Under the pieces are notes generated by a model. It did not search any database. It was given only the letters and a program-made list of their open reading frames with translations, and was not told the origin of the DNA. A program made the position numbers and the translations under genes. From positions 5,018,125 to 5,082,124 of the forward strand of contig NC_061801.1 of the NCBI RefSeq assembly GCF_021462225.1: a DNA stretch of 64,000 nt. The letters run 5' to 3'. Source of the stretch: Girardinichthys multiradiatus. Lineage: Eukaryota; Chordata; Actinopteri; Cyprinodontiformes; Goodeidae. Of the stretch, positions 21,392-32,199 are shown piece after piece; position 1 is the first letter of the stretch; each line of letters opens with the position of its first letter.

Positions 21392-21770
21392 CTATATGGT
21401 CTTGTTCAGTTTCAGCTCTGTTGCATAAGCCACAGCCACTTTCTCACAAATGTTATCTCTGAATACGTGCAGGGCCTCTCCAGGTTTACGTACACGCTGA
21501 CTCATTTCTACAGCAACTGCAGCTGAATGAGCATAAGAAGGTACCAGCACGTCCAACAGGCGGCAGTGGTCCCATTTGGATGAGGATTTCTGTAGATAAT
21601 AGTCCCCACTGCTCCAACTAAACAGAATTTCAGTTGAATTCTCATTGTCTTTTCGGACCAATAGTTGGGTTCGATGCAGTTCTCAAACGTGAACAAATTC
21701 CTTCCACGTTGTAGTGCCGTTATATTGGCCAGGATGTAAAGTGGGAAATCTCCCTCTAGGAAAACTGTCT
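21392..21770 (-). pseudogene. LTR-retrotransposon gag remnant
   Basis: Upstream of the protease on the same strand, minus-strand frames contain TTTWKEFVH and ENCIEPNYWSEKTM, then after a frameshift DYYLQKSSSKWDH and RVRKPGEALHVFRDNI. This looks like the capsid-like domain of a Gypsy-type Gag. No zinc knuckle was seen. Together with the protease it forms a gag-pro fragment lacking LTRs and the rest of pol. Confidence 0.55.
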
Positions 21771-22725
21771 TCTTTGCTGTCAGATGAGGGCTGGCGAGAA
21801 ATATGGCGGGTCTTACTTAATTTTGAGTGGGGTGGCGCCGTGCTGGGGTTTGCCCATAGCTTATGGCTTTATTCTGGTTACAGAAAGGCATATGTTGCAC
21901 TGGCTTACATGCCAATGAGCCAACGTTGGTGGCGTGCTACGTATAGAACTTCCCATGTGAGCAGAAGAAAAGGGGATTAAATCTGGATAATGCACGCAGG
22001 TGCTGAATAATTGTACACAGAACTGCCTAGGTTACACTCATGACCGTAACTTGGACATTTGGCATCAACAAAGGGGTTTGTGTGGAGAAACTGTGGTTGA
22101 GCGGGTCTGCTGGGCGCTGTGAACCTGCCCTCTCCATTAGTTTGTGTGGTAACACAACTTTTGTCACACAGAAACAGGTTTACTGTTCACATTTTGCCAC
22201 AGTCCTGTCTTTGTTAGCTTCCCTAACACACTCGACACCCTGTGGGACATTGGTTAGCGTCAAGAATGGGTTGGAGTAATTAGTTTTGAATCCATAATTT
22301 TCATAAGGATAGCAAGGGGCAGCAGGAAACATAGAGGACATGCTTTCTCCCGGGCTGAAGTTGTTTCAGAATAAAGGCAAGTGCATTTGACTTTAATAAA
22401 ATATATAACGTGAAAGAAATATGGAACTGAGTATCTACTTTTACAAATATTACGGTAAATTTCTGTAGCACAAGCTGCAGCACAACCATACTCACATTCA
22501 ACGGTTAATAACCGTATTCTTTTCAAGAAAAAAACTGAACAAATTACAGTGGAAACTTTCTATAAAACAACAATGCAAGAATGCTTTACAGTGATTTAAC
22601 ATTAACATTATTAAGCTGTTTTATAGTTTACAGGTTTTTACTGTTTCAGTTTGTCACTGCAAATACAGATTTGTTTTACAGTGTATTTCATCTGTGTGTG
22701 GTACACCAGCTGTAAAGTGGCTATG
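21771..22725. other. Non-coding stretch, nothing recognised
   Basis: Several 60-90-codon frames on both strands show no family resemblance. It borders the gag-pro fragment and may include its decayed 5' region. Confidence 0.3.
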
Positions 22726-22729
22726 AGGA

Positions 22730-23168
22730 TAACTCATTGATGCAGGCCAAAATATCATGGTCTGCCCTTTCCCCACACTTGAAGAACTTCACAGTTCCAG
22801 CTGTCTCCAAAAAGCCCATAAAATCATAAAGGACACTTTACAACAGGTCACGCTCTTTTTGAACCGTTACCATCAGGCAGAAGCTACAGGTCAATTAAAG
22901 TAAAGACAGGTAGATTCGACAGCAATTTCTATCGAACAGTAACATCTCAAATTTAATACTGGCAGAATGTAAAGAGAGATGTAATAACAAAACTTGTGCA
23001 ACAAGCTTAAATGTGTTTTTATTTTATCTTTTTTACAAATTGCATCTATTTTTTGATTTTACATAATGTATTGCTCTATACACAGAGCAGAGAGCTTTTT
23101 CTCCAATTATATTGCACTTCTGACAATGACAATGAAGGATATTCTATTCTATTCTATTCTATTCTACA
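22730..23168 (+). mobile_element. LINE 3' end with ATTCT tail
   Basis: Frames around 22780-22900 keep traces of the end of a LINE RT (HKIIKDTLQQ-like). The untranslated region follows and ends GACAATGAAGGAT plus an (ATTCT)n array at about 23136-23168, the usual tail of one teleost LINE group. Confidence 0.6.
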
Positions 23169-23385
23169 TGTTATCTCAAGGCACTTTACACAAGTCAAAT
23201 CAAAGTCAGTTTTTTATTCAAACTGGTTAAAAAGTTTTCCGTCTAAGGAAACCCAGCACTCTGCATCAAGTCACTGACTTGCAGCATTCACTCCTCCTGG
23301 ACGAGAATGTAGCGAGAGTGGACTGTCGCTTGCATTGTGTCATTGACTTTGCAGCAGTCCCTCTTACTGAGCATTACTAGTGCTT
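23169..23385 (-). mobile_element. LINE 3' untranslated fragment
   Basis: The string TAAGGAAACCCAGCA and the following CTTGCAGCATTC repeat the 3' region of the LINE at 43470-45091 in the same orientation. A truncated copy with no coding part. Confidence 0.7.
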
Positions 23386-24204
23386 GCCAGAAAGAAAGTA
23401 CTGATTAAACTACATCTCCCACCATTCATAGTAGTGCTGGGATTCTGCTGACTTCATTTATCTACACTGCATCTGGGCAGTAATAAATTAGTTTAGGATA
23501 AAACGATTTAGATATCGTTTCATTGTGTTTGTTGACGTTCCTTAAACTGTTGCATGCAGGCTATTTCATTTGATTTATACTCATTTCAACTTTTTTTGTT
23601 TGATTATTATTTTTTTTTGGGCTTGTACAACGTTGAATGCTTGCACCCCTGTGTATGTTTATTCTCTTGCGCACTGCCTTTTTTTTCCTTGTGCCTTGCA
23701 TCTTGCTAAGCCGTGCACATACACCCATACCGGCATTGCTGCACATGTGGGGGCCACAAGCTCATATGTCCCTTTGTCATGTTCATTGTAGCCATTGTTT
23801 CTATCTTCTAATTTGCCACTAATTTTCCACATGGCATAAACTTCCTTTGTTTTAATTTGCCACAGTCTGATGTGTCCTCCACTCGCTTTGTCTGCTAGCG
23901 TGCTCGCTAGTTAGCCTAGCCACACACACATACTGGTGGTTCTTTGTTAGCCTTTGGGCTAACATTGTACTCAGTCTCACTCCCTCGTTATTATAATGCT
24001 AGGAAGTTTTGTTCGACCCTATGTAGAATCAGGGCAGGACTCAGAATAGCAGTTTAAAGATTTATTTACCAAAATTTTAAATGAATGTAAGAGATAAGCT
24101 TCTGGTTCATCTGAGAGAAGGAGAATAGGATTTGAAAATGTGGCAGAATTTTGATAGTATTGAGAATCAACAAGTTGCTTACCGTGCTCAGGTGGCAGAC
24201 TTTT
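23386..24204. other. Non-coding stretch, nothing recognised
   Basis: AT-rich with some pyrimidine-rich runs. No gene, element end or RNA was recognised. Confidence 0.3.
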
Positions 24205-24415
24205 GGTGCGTTCAGACCAAATGCGAATGACATGACCGGGAGCAAGTGATTTACATGTTGTCTCTATGAAGAAGTGCGTTCAGGAACAAAGTGAGGCAAA
24301 AGACGTGTTTCTGGAAATGCAAGCAGTGTGAGGGCGAATAGAGTGAAGCAAGAGCGAGGCAAAACCTGCGATGGACGCAAAGCGAATGGTTCCGAAGGAA
24401 ATTATACTTTATTCG
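24205..24415 (-). mobile_element. Harbinger-like terminal region
   Basis: GGTGCGTTCAGACCAAATGC at the left end, followed by repeated GCGAATG/GTGCGTTCAG-like words, resembles the ends of teleost PIF/Harbinger elements. It lies on the 3' side of the Harbinger transposase exon at 24660-24945. No 3-bp target duplication could be confirmed. Confidence 0.55.
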
Positions 24416-24659
24416 TAAAGGCAATTATATTTTATTCATAAGTATTTAATTTTCAGATGCATATGTCAGCTAGCCTGATATCTAGGTTGCCGATAAGGCA
24501 TTATTTAAACTACATAATTATTCTATACTTAGGGCTACCATGCTACATTCTGTTGTCGTATCAGCTCTTGGCTGTGTAGGTTGGCAATCCTCGTCCATAT
24601 GTTTAGGTACAAAAATGTTTATTATATTTAGAAAATGTGGACAGTACAATTTGGATGTT

Positions 24660-24945
24660 TATCTATTGAGCTGAGATTTATTTACTCACCAAAAACAGAT
24701 GGACAGGTGTTCTGCAGCAGGGATACAGCGCCTGTAGTTGGTGTCCCGGAGGCTGATTCATCTCCCAACGCGGGGCAGCAGGTCCTCAAACTGCGTCTTG
24801 GATAGACGAAAGTACCGCTTAAGGCGACCGTCATCCAGATGCAGCTCCTGGAATAGTTAGTGGTACTCTCCAAACTGGTTCCGTCTCTGGAGAATCTGGT
24901 GAACCCAGGGACCTCGAAGACAGCGGCGTTGTTTGGCTATTAAGT
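24660..24945 (-). pseudogene. PIF/Harbinger transposase N-terminal exon
   Basis: Harbinger (HARBI1-type) nucleases are DDE transposases. One minus-strand frame reads WVHQILQRRNQFGEYH, a stop, then LFQELHLDDGRLKRYFRLSK and TQFEDLLPRVGR, ending in IPAAEHLSICF directly before GGTGAGTAAA, a good splice-donor match. That is the conserved N-terminal part of the family. The catalytic domain is absent, and 24416-24659 is not recognisable. Two stops and the truncation make it dead. On its 5' side it meets a LINE fragment at about 24946. Confidence 0.75.
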
Positions 24946-25250
24946 CAGCATGATCAAAAAAGGTTTCTTAAGTAAAGGTTTAATTACAGCTACCTTAAAA
25001 GCATCTACTGATCTGTTTAATAAGGATAGAATAATCATGCATAAAATAGGGGTGATAATCAAAGGGAAAACTTCCTTTAAAAAATTAGGTTGGATTGGAT
25101 GTAACATACAAGTTGAAGGTTTAGATGAAGCTAATATTTTTGATAACTCAGACAGCTCCACTGGATCAAAACTGTCCAAACACAGATCCGTTAAGTTACT
25201 GCCTTCCATTGTGTTGTTCTGTGATACCAAGATAATTTAAAATGGAACAG
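24946..25250 (-). pseudogene. LINE RT N-terminal fragment
   Basis: The minus-strand ORF (96 codons) reads LDSFDPVELSELSKILASSK, PSTCMLHPIQPNFLKEVFPL and FKVAVIKPLLKK, the N-terminal RT region of a teleost LINE of the L2/CR1/Rex type. The canonical sequence has DPIPT where this has HPIQP. The catalytic part would lie beyond the Harbinger junction and is missing. Confidence 0.8.
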
Positions 25251-26065
25251 ATTATTTAAATGTTGTTACTGCATTGCCTAATAATGATCTACTATAATTA
25301 AATTTCCTTTCTGGGGTAGAGTACTCAGGTTAAACTCAAAGCCTGGCCAGAGAAGACAGGTTTATGGGGAAATACTGTTATTTATTCACCACAGGGTATA
25401 AAGACAGGAGTCGGTTGGTCTGCATAATGTTCAGAGGTGGTAGAGACATACCCCAAAAGACTTACAGTTACTATTGTAGCAAAGTTTTGTTATTTTAAAC
25501 TATTAAAAATGTTTAAAAAATAAAATGATAAATCAGGGACACTAAAAAGTACGCTTTTAATATTTTATTTGTAACTATTTGTAGGTTTTGAAAGTGGTGT
25601 AGCATTTTCCTTCCACCGTTACTGTTAAATTGGTCAACCAAAATACATACATAAAGAAATGAGAATAACATACATTGAGGTTTATGATTGTTTTGTGCCA
25701 AAATGTGAAAAGGTTGATGGGTGTGAATGCAAGCAGAAACTGTGTATTGTGGTGCTCAGATGTTGCACTATGGTCAGTGGCTTTGAGACCAGGCTGTTTC
25801 TATTCACACATATTCCTCCCAAATGTGTGGTATTGTACTGCATAATTATGTACTTACTCTTAAGTAATACTTACTCTTTGATTTTATATGCATACATGCA
25901 TAATTTTAATCAGCAAAGAGATAAAACATGATACTTCCAGTTGTGTAACAGAATGTCCAAATAAAAGAAGATAAACAAGAAAAGATTCAAGTGAACTTTG
26001 CAACAATGAAAGAAAAGAAGAATTTCGACAGCAGAAAGCCACCTTTATATGATTAGGTTAATATG
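25251..26065. other. AT-rich stretch, nothing recognised
   Basis: No element ends or coding similarity seen. It is the left flank of the LTR-like insertion at 26071. Confidence 0.35.
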
Positions 26066-26070
26066 ATTTC

Positions 26071-26866
26071 TGTCACAATGTGGTTTGCGGACAGACCAAA
26101 AACTTACAAGAGGTTCTGCAGGCACATGGGAAAAACTCAACACGAATACGTGGGTTGAGAACGGGGTATGACAAACACAAGGAACCAGCACTAAACAATG
26201 ACACAAAACCAACTAATATACTGAGGGATAACAAAGGGCAAGTAATTAGAGAAAACAGAGAACAGGTGTGACAAGGAGGCAGAAGGAACAGGTGAAAACA
26301 AATACAAAGACTGAGGATGGGCAAAGTAACTAATAAACAATAAACAGAAACACAGACCAAGCAAACCTATAGACAAAGATAAATAATCAAATGGGGAATA
26401 AGAAAACTAGAATAATCATGACTAAAGTAAACAGAGAAACTAGAGGGAACATAGGAACAACAATAACAACCTAAGAACAAACAAAGAACCCATAAAGAAA
26501 ACCTGAATACAAAAGTAAACAAACCTAACCACACTGACTGAATTAACTGGAAAGGAAACAAAAAATAAACTAGTAAACAAGAAGAGTGCAAAGGAACAAA
26601 TAATAAAACACATTTAAACGCAAAGATACTAAAGAGAAATAAAACTAGAGAATCCAGGGAAGACCAAGAACTATAATAATTACAATAATAATAATAATAA
26701 ACCATACAAAGTAATAAGAAAACAACCATAAAAGAACTTAAGAAGTAAACACTAAGAGGTGGAAGAGGGAGAAAAGAAAACATGATACAAAAACCAAAAT
26801 AGAAACATCTAAGCAAAAGGTAAACAAACACAAAGCCACAGAGTCCATAAATGTCACTCCGTGACA
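26071..26866 (-). mobile_element. Solo-LTR-like element with 5-bp target duplication
   Basis: 796 bp with ends TGTCAC and GTGACA, a perfect 6-bp inverted pair with TG..CA termini, flanked by ATTTC at 26066-26070 and 26867-26871. One strand is very A-rich. ORFs inside (189 codons minus) are low-complexity hydrophobic artefacts of the T-rich strand. Organisation resembles 18311-18836. Orientation is tentative. Confidence 0.65.
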
Positions 26867-26959
26867 ATTTCACTCTTATGTTGCGTTGAATTAACATGCA
26901 TCTTTTCTGAGTTATGCAGATATTCTTCATACACATCAGAAGAATATCAACATTCTACT

Positions 26960-27095
26960 GTTGTATTTTAAATGGTAAATGGTACATGGACTGAACTTAT
27001 ATAGTGCCTTTCCAGTCATACAGACCACTCAAAACGCTTTACACTAGAGCCACATTCACCCAATCGCACTCACTAACGCTCACACATTCATATTT
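26960..27095 (-). mobile_element. SINE 3' part
   Basis: GGACTGAACTTATATAGTGC, then ACCACTCAAAACGCTTTACA and CACATTCACCCA, are the reverse complement of the body and tail of a tRNA-derived teleost SINE. A fuller copy is at 38935-39205. The tRNA-like head is missing. Confidence 0.65.
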
Positions 27096-27870
27096 TACAT
27101 CATTAAGGTGTGCATGTTACCTTTGAGCTCTTTGACTTATGTTGGTCATGTTTTGTTTTAGTTTGGCAGGTAAAATGATATAATACACACTTAAAAAGTG
27201 ACGATCTCAAAAATGCATTTCTGAACACTCTCCTGTGGGCTGAATGCATGAAGGGCTGTATAATTCAATAGGAAACAGCAGCACACAGCCTAATGAGAGC
27301 TTCCTCCCATTACAGTCTATCCTTATAGTCCTGCTCCAGCTCAAATTGGCTTTCTGAGACTATAGTTGTTTTGTGAGTCTGCATTCACAGACAGAAAGAG
27401 CAGCAATTCGTCCAGCAAATGACCCATTTATTGAGAGCAAAGAATCTCCTTTAAAAGTCATATATGAGTCACTTCCATTTGCCAGGGACAATGAGAATGT
27501 TATTAGTAGCAGAAAGTGGTGGGTAAATTGTGCTTTCAGAAAGCAGGCTGCGACAGCTTTGTAATATTAATCAAAGGCACAACTGAGACACCACTTGAGA
27601 GCATCTTTCATTGATTACAAGAGCATTGGAAATTCTGAAAGACTTTTATATTGACACAGTTATTAGGCTGATTCTTAAGAATTTGTATAACATGCATTCT
27701 AATTTTGAATATATCATGTAGGAAATTAAAACTGTATTAAAATATGAACATCGGTGCTGGGTTTTCAGCTGATTGCTTTTCACCCACTGACACACATACA
27801 GTGTATTGAGAGGTAAATAATTATTTGATACCCTGCTGATTATGTAAGATTGTTGAGTCACAGAGAAATG
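27096..27870. other. Probable single-copy non-coding DNA
   Basis: No element ends, tandem repeats or coding. The part around 27230-27620 has balanced composition and no similarity to other parts of the window, as expected for host intergenic or intronic DNA. Conservation cannot be judged from sequence alone. Confidence 0.3.
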
Positions 27871-28701
27871 AAGTACTCACCGGCCACTGTATTAGGTACA
27901 CCTGTCCAACTGCTCGTTAGCGCAAATGTCTAATCAGCCAATCACATGGCAGCAACTCAATGCATTTAGGCATGTAGACATGGTCAAAATGATCTGCTGC
28001 AGTTCAAACCGTGCATCAGAATGGGGAAGAAAGGTGATTTAAATTACTTTGAACGTGGCGTGGTTGTTGGTGCCAGACGGGCTGGTCTGGGTGTTTCAGA
28101 AACTGCTGATCTAGTAGGATTTTCACGCACTACCATCTCTAGGGTTCACAGAGAATGGTCCGAAAAAGAGAAAGTATCCAGTGAGCGGCAGTTCTGTGGG
28201 CGCAAATGCTTTGTGGATGCCAGAGGTCAGAGAATGGCCAGACTGGTTCGAGCTGATAGAAAGGCAACAGTAACTCAAAAAACCACTCGTTACAACCAAG
28301 GCATGCAGAAGAGCATCTCTGAACGCACAACACATCAAACCTTGAGGCGGATGGGCTACAGCAGCAGAAGACCACACCGGGTGCCACTCCTGTCAGCTAT
28401 GAACAGGAAACTGAGGCTACAATTCGCACAGGCTCACCAAAATTGGATTATAGAAGATTGGAAAAACGTTGCCTGGTCTGATGAGTCTCGATTTCTGCTG
28501 CGACATTCGGATGGTCGGGTCAGAATTTGGCGTCAGCAACATGAAAGCATGGATCCATCCTGCCTTGTATCAACGGTTCAGGCTGGTGGTGGTGGTGTAA
28601 TGGGGTGGGGGATATTTTCTTGGCACACTTTGGGCCCCTTAGTACCAATTGAGCATCGTCTCAACGCCAAAGCCTACCTGAGTATTGTCGCTGACCATGT
28701 A

Positions 28702-28901
28702 CAGGTCCTTCTCAAAATATTAGCATATTGTGATAAAGTTAATTATTTTCCATAATGTAATGATGAAAATTTTACATTCATATATTTTAGATTCATTGCA
28801 CACTAACTGAAATATTTCAGGTCTTTTATTGTCTTAATACGGATGATTTTGGCATACAGCTCATGAAAACCCAAAATTCCTATCTCACAAAATTAGCATA
28901 T
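28702..28901 (+). repeat. Left terminal inverted repeat of inner Tc1
   Basis: About 200 bp, closely matching the reverse complement of 30112-30311. Long inverted repeats of this size are the IR/DR-type arrangement of some vertebrate Tc1-like families, where the transposase binds at outer and inner sites. Confidence 0.88.
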
Positions 28902-29029
28902 CATTAAAATGGTCTCTAAACGAGCTATGAACCTAATCATCTGAATCAACGAGTTAACTCTAAACACCTGCAAAAGATTCCTGAGGCCTTTAAAACTCCC
29001 AGCCTGGTTCATCACTCAAAACCCCAATC

Positions 29030-30034
29030 ATGGGTAAGACTGCCGACCTGACTGCTGTCCAGAAGGCCACTATTGAAACCCTCAAACAAGAGGGTAAGGC
29101 ACAGAAAGAAATTTCTGAACAAATAGGCTGTTCCCAGAGTGCTGTATCAAGGCACCTCAGTGGGAAGTCTGTGGGAAGGAAAAAGTGTGGCAGAAAACGC
29201 TGCACAACGAGAAGAGGTGACCGGACCCTGAGGAAAATTGTGGAGAATGGCTGATTCCAGACCTTGGGGGACCTGCGGAAGCAGAGGACTGAGTCTGGAG
29301 TAGAAACATCCAGAGCCACCGTGCACAGGCGTGTGCAGGAAATGGGCTACAGGTGCCGCATTCCCCAGGTCAAGCCATTTTTGAACCAAAAACAGCGGTA
29401 GAAGCGCCTGACCTGGGCTACAGAGAAGCAGCACTGGACTGTTGCTCAGTGGTCCAAAGTACTTTTTTCGGATGAAAGCAAATTCTGCATGTCATTCGGA
29501 AATCAAGGTGCCAGAGTTTGGAGGAAGACTGGGGAGAAGGAAATGCCAAAATGCCAGAAGTCCAGTGTCAAGTACCCACAGTCAGTGATGGTCTGGGGTG
29601 CCGTGTCAGCTGCTGGTGTTGGTCCACTGTGTTTTATCAAGGGCAGGGTCAATGCAGCTAGCTATCAGGAGATTTTGGAGCACTTCATGCTTCCATCTGC
29701 TGAAAAGCTTTATGGAGATGAAGATTTCATTTTTCAGCACGACCTGGCACCTGCTCACAGTGCCAAAACCACTGGTAAATGGTTTACTGACCATGGTATC
29801 ACTGTGCTCAATTGGCCTGCCAACTCTCCTGACCTGAACCCCATAGAGAATCTGTGGGATATTGTGAAGAGAACGTTGAGAGACTCAAGACCCAACACTC
29901 TGGATGAGCTAAAGGCCGCTATCGAAGCATCCTGGGCCTCCATAAGACCTCAGCAGTGCCACAGGCTGATTGCCTCCATGCCACGCCGCATTGAAGCAGT
30001 CATTTCTGCAAAAGGATTCCCGACCAAGTATTGA
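29030..30034 (+). pseudogene. Inner Tc1-like transposase with two premature stops
   Basis: Start MGKTADLTAVQKATIETLKQ; helix-turn-helix around GKAQKEISEQIGCSQSAVSR and a second basic region GRKKCGRKR, giving the paired-like DNA-binding domain. Catalytic residues are all present: SDESKFC (Asp), IFQHDLAPAHSAK (Asp) and DLNPIENLW (Glu), the last two separated by 34 residues, so DD34E. Length is about 334 codons, as expected. Two stops break it: TGA within ENG*FQTLG (near 29252; the copy at 45092-46083 has a CGA codon there) and TAG near 29399 (the other copy has CAG). The 181-codon downstream ORF beginning 29489 is its C-terminal half. Confidence 0.92.
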
Positions 30035-30111
30035 GTGCATAACTGTACATGATTATTTGAAGGTTGACGTGTTTTGTATTAAAAACACTTTTCTTTTATT
30101 GGTCGGATGAA

Positions 30112-30311
30112 ATATGCTAATTTTGTGAGATAGGAATTTTGGGTTTTCATGAGCTGTATGCTACAATCATCCGTATTAAGACAATAAAAGACCTGAAATA
30201 TTTCAGTTAGTGTGCAATGAATCTAAAATATATGAATGTTAAATTTTCATCATTACATTATGGAAAATAATGAACTTTATCACAATATGCTAATATTTTG
30301 AGATGGACCTG
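30112..30311 (+). repeat. Right terminal inverted repeat of inner Tc1
   Basis: Reverse complement of 28702-28901 with few differences; ends GGACCTG, followed by the target duplicate TA at 30312-30313. Confidence 0.88.
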
Positions 30312-30588
30312 TACATCCCTTTATGACCATAGTGTACCCATCTTCTGATGGTTACTGCCAGCAGGATAATGCGTCATGTCATAAAGCACGAATCATCTCA
30401 GACTGGTTTCTTGAACATGACAATGAGTTCACTGTACTCAAATAGCCTCCACAGTCACCAGATCTCAATCCAGTAGAGCACCCTTAGGATGTGGTGGAAC
30501 GGGAGATTCGCATCATGGATATGCAGGCGACAAATCAGCAGCATCTGTGTGATGCTAGCAAGGTGTACCTAATAAAGTGGCCGGTGAG

Positions 30589-30611
30589 TATATATATATA
30601 TATATATATTT
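30589..30611. repeat. (TA)n microsatellite
   Basis: About ten TA units directly next to the outer Tc1 end; the element used this kind of site as its target, so the true TA duplicate cannot be placed uniquely. Confidence 0.85.
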
Positions 30612-30639
30612 ATGTTAAAAGAAAAAACTATTCTGAAGA

Positions 30640-30940
30640 TGTGGCGCTTTTTATTATGCCGTGGCGATGCGCCACGATCAATTACATGGAGCGGAAACCT
30701 TGCTTGACCTGCAGTGCCATCTGACGCTGTCGCTTCAGTTAGCACCAACCAATAGAGAGACTCCTTACATCATTCCTCTTTAGGCCCCGCCCCAGATGTT
30801 CATGTTCTCAGCAATCAAAATTCCCGGAGTTCATCCAAAAAAAGGGAGCTTCAACCAAACAAAAGGGAGCTTAAAAACCAAAAGTTTGCGATTCGTATAA
30901 AATCTGTATAAGGTTTTGATCAAAAATAATTTTTTTGATT
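30640..30940. repeat. Probable end of a dispersed repeat
   Basis: A GC-richer patch with GGCCCCGCCCC and GTGGCGATGCGCCACG followed by purine-rich strings. The style resembles the long repeat at 34262-36890, but no clear boundary or direct match could be fixed. Low confidence. Confidence 0.25.
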
Positions 30941-31125
30941 GAAATTACTTTTTGTTTAATTAAATAGTATGTTTTTGTTTTATTAACTTTTTGCTTGATT
31001 GAGTAATATTTTTGGTGGAAATTACTTTTTGTTTCATTAAATAGTATGTTTTTGTTTTATTTACTTTTTGCTTGATTGACTAATATTTTTGGTGGAAATT
31101 ACTTTTTGTTTCATTGAATAATAAA
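30941..31125. repeat. 77-bp tandem repeat, about 2.4 copies
   Basis: GAAATTACTTTTTGTTT recurs at 30941, 31018 and 31095, period 77, with high identity. T-rich, no coding. Confidence 0.88.
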
Positions 31126-32195
31126 AAGACAAATTTCCCTCCATGGTTATCCTGCTTACTGTAAGCTAAACTAACAAGGGAAATATGCTAACACTCATAA
31201 ATCACACGCGATTAAGTTGCTGTCGTCAAACGATTAAAAAACATTATACGTGAAGTCACTTCAGCAGACATTTCATTCATTGCCAAGTTGCCTTTACTGT
31301 TGTGTGGTAAAACATCACCTAGAAACTGACTTTAACTTAAGAAACTTGAGAAGCTCAGTTGCTCCACTATGCTGGGCTTCAGACAGACTGCCTTGTTAAT
31401 GTGCCTGCGGAGCGGTAGGCAGACGGTGTTTGATGCAGGGGCGTGACCTCAGATTATATCTACAATTATATATTTTTGGTCAACTACTGTTTAATTTGAA
31501 GGCAGCAGTAGGCTTTTGGACAAACAAGCAATTATTAATTCCATTTATTTTAAGGATGTAACAGTAGGGGGGGGGGGGGATAAAAGTGTTTAGCATAATT
31601 TTGCTGTTGCTTATGTATAATTCCATAGTGAATGTATACATTTATACTGTTTTATTTATACAAGCGGCCTCTGTTTTACAGTGTGGTGGGCTATTGGTTA
31701 TGTTTGCACTTTATTAAAGAATTGAAGATAAATTACTGTCTGCTGAATTATTAACCATCAACACGACATCAGTGTTTATTTTATTACATTTGGGATATGA
31801 TTCTTATTATCTATTTATGTGGTTTATCTAGCAACAAAATTGTGTTTTACAAGAATAAAGTAGACCACTGTTTTCAGAAATGTACTCAGGAAGGTGTATT
31901 TTTGTTTTCAGCAGACATAACTTTTGGCGATGTGGGACAATCAGAGCAAATATTTTTGAAGGACATCCAGAAACAACACAGAATCGTTTACTTGTTGAGA
32001 ACCTGGTATATTGATATTGATATGAATCGAGGTTACATTGACATGATCATCCTCATAGGCTAACGTTCTCGGTATGTCCAAATAAACACGTGCGACACCA
32101 CGTGAGAATAATGTCATTTTCTGTGGTAACCCTCTAGCTGAACGATGAGGTAACGACAGCCATATTTCACTTTTTCACAAAAGTAAAACATCACT
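31126..32195. other. AT-rich stretch with a G14 run
   Basis: A homopolymer of about 14 G at 31567-31580 is the only notable feature. No coding or element ends. Confidence 0.35.
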
Positions 32196-32199
32196 ACTT

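Larger units (their letters stand above)
28702..30311 (+). mobile_element. Tc1-like element (inner), 1,610 bp
   Basis: Complete element with about 200-bp inverted repeats starting CAGGTCC, inserted at a TA (28700-28701; duplicate 30312-30313) inside the outer transposase gene. It carries one transposase pseudogene. A 3'-truncated copy of the same family is at 45092-46083. Both ends are well preserved, so it is younger than the outer element. Confidence 0.94.
28021..30558 (+). pseudogene. Outer Tc1-like transposase, interrupted
   Basis: The ATG at 28021 opens MGKKGDLNYFERGVVVGARR, followed by a helix-turn-helix (VSETADLVGFSRTTISRVHR, about residues 27-46). The catalytic core starts VAWSDESRFLL (first Asp) and GGGGVMGWGIFSW. 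Coding is unbroken up to the nested insertion at 28701, right after VADHV. It resumes at 30314 with YCQQDNA (second Asp), WFLEHDNEF and PPQSPDLNPVEH (third acidic residue, Glu, 34 residues on). Two in-frame TAG codons replace family Trp codons near the Glu. Both the insertion and the stops inactivate it. Confidence 0.9.
27876..30588 (+). mobile_element. Tc1-like element (outer) split by a second Tc1
   Basis: Ends CTCACCGGCCACTGTATTAG and, on the right, AAGTGGCCGGTGAG are inverted repeats. TA lies directly outside at 27874-27875 and 30589-30590, the Tc1/mariner target duplication. Without the nested element (28702-30311 plus one TA) it is about 1.1 kb, close to family size. It encodes one transposase, interrupted as described in the next entry. 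Confidence 0.93.

Noticed and set aside
23136..23168. CRISPR-like short repeats (ATTCT)n
   Set aside because: A plain pentanucleotide microsatellite at a LINE tail, in a vertebrate genome; no spacers.
26367..26936. 189-codon minus-strand ORF, very hydrophobic
   Set aside because: It lies within the T-rich strand of an LTR-like element; composition explains the Phe/Leu/Tyr richness and no domain is visible.
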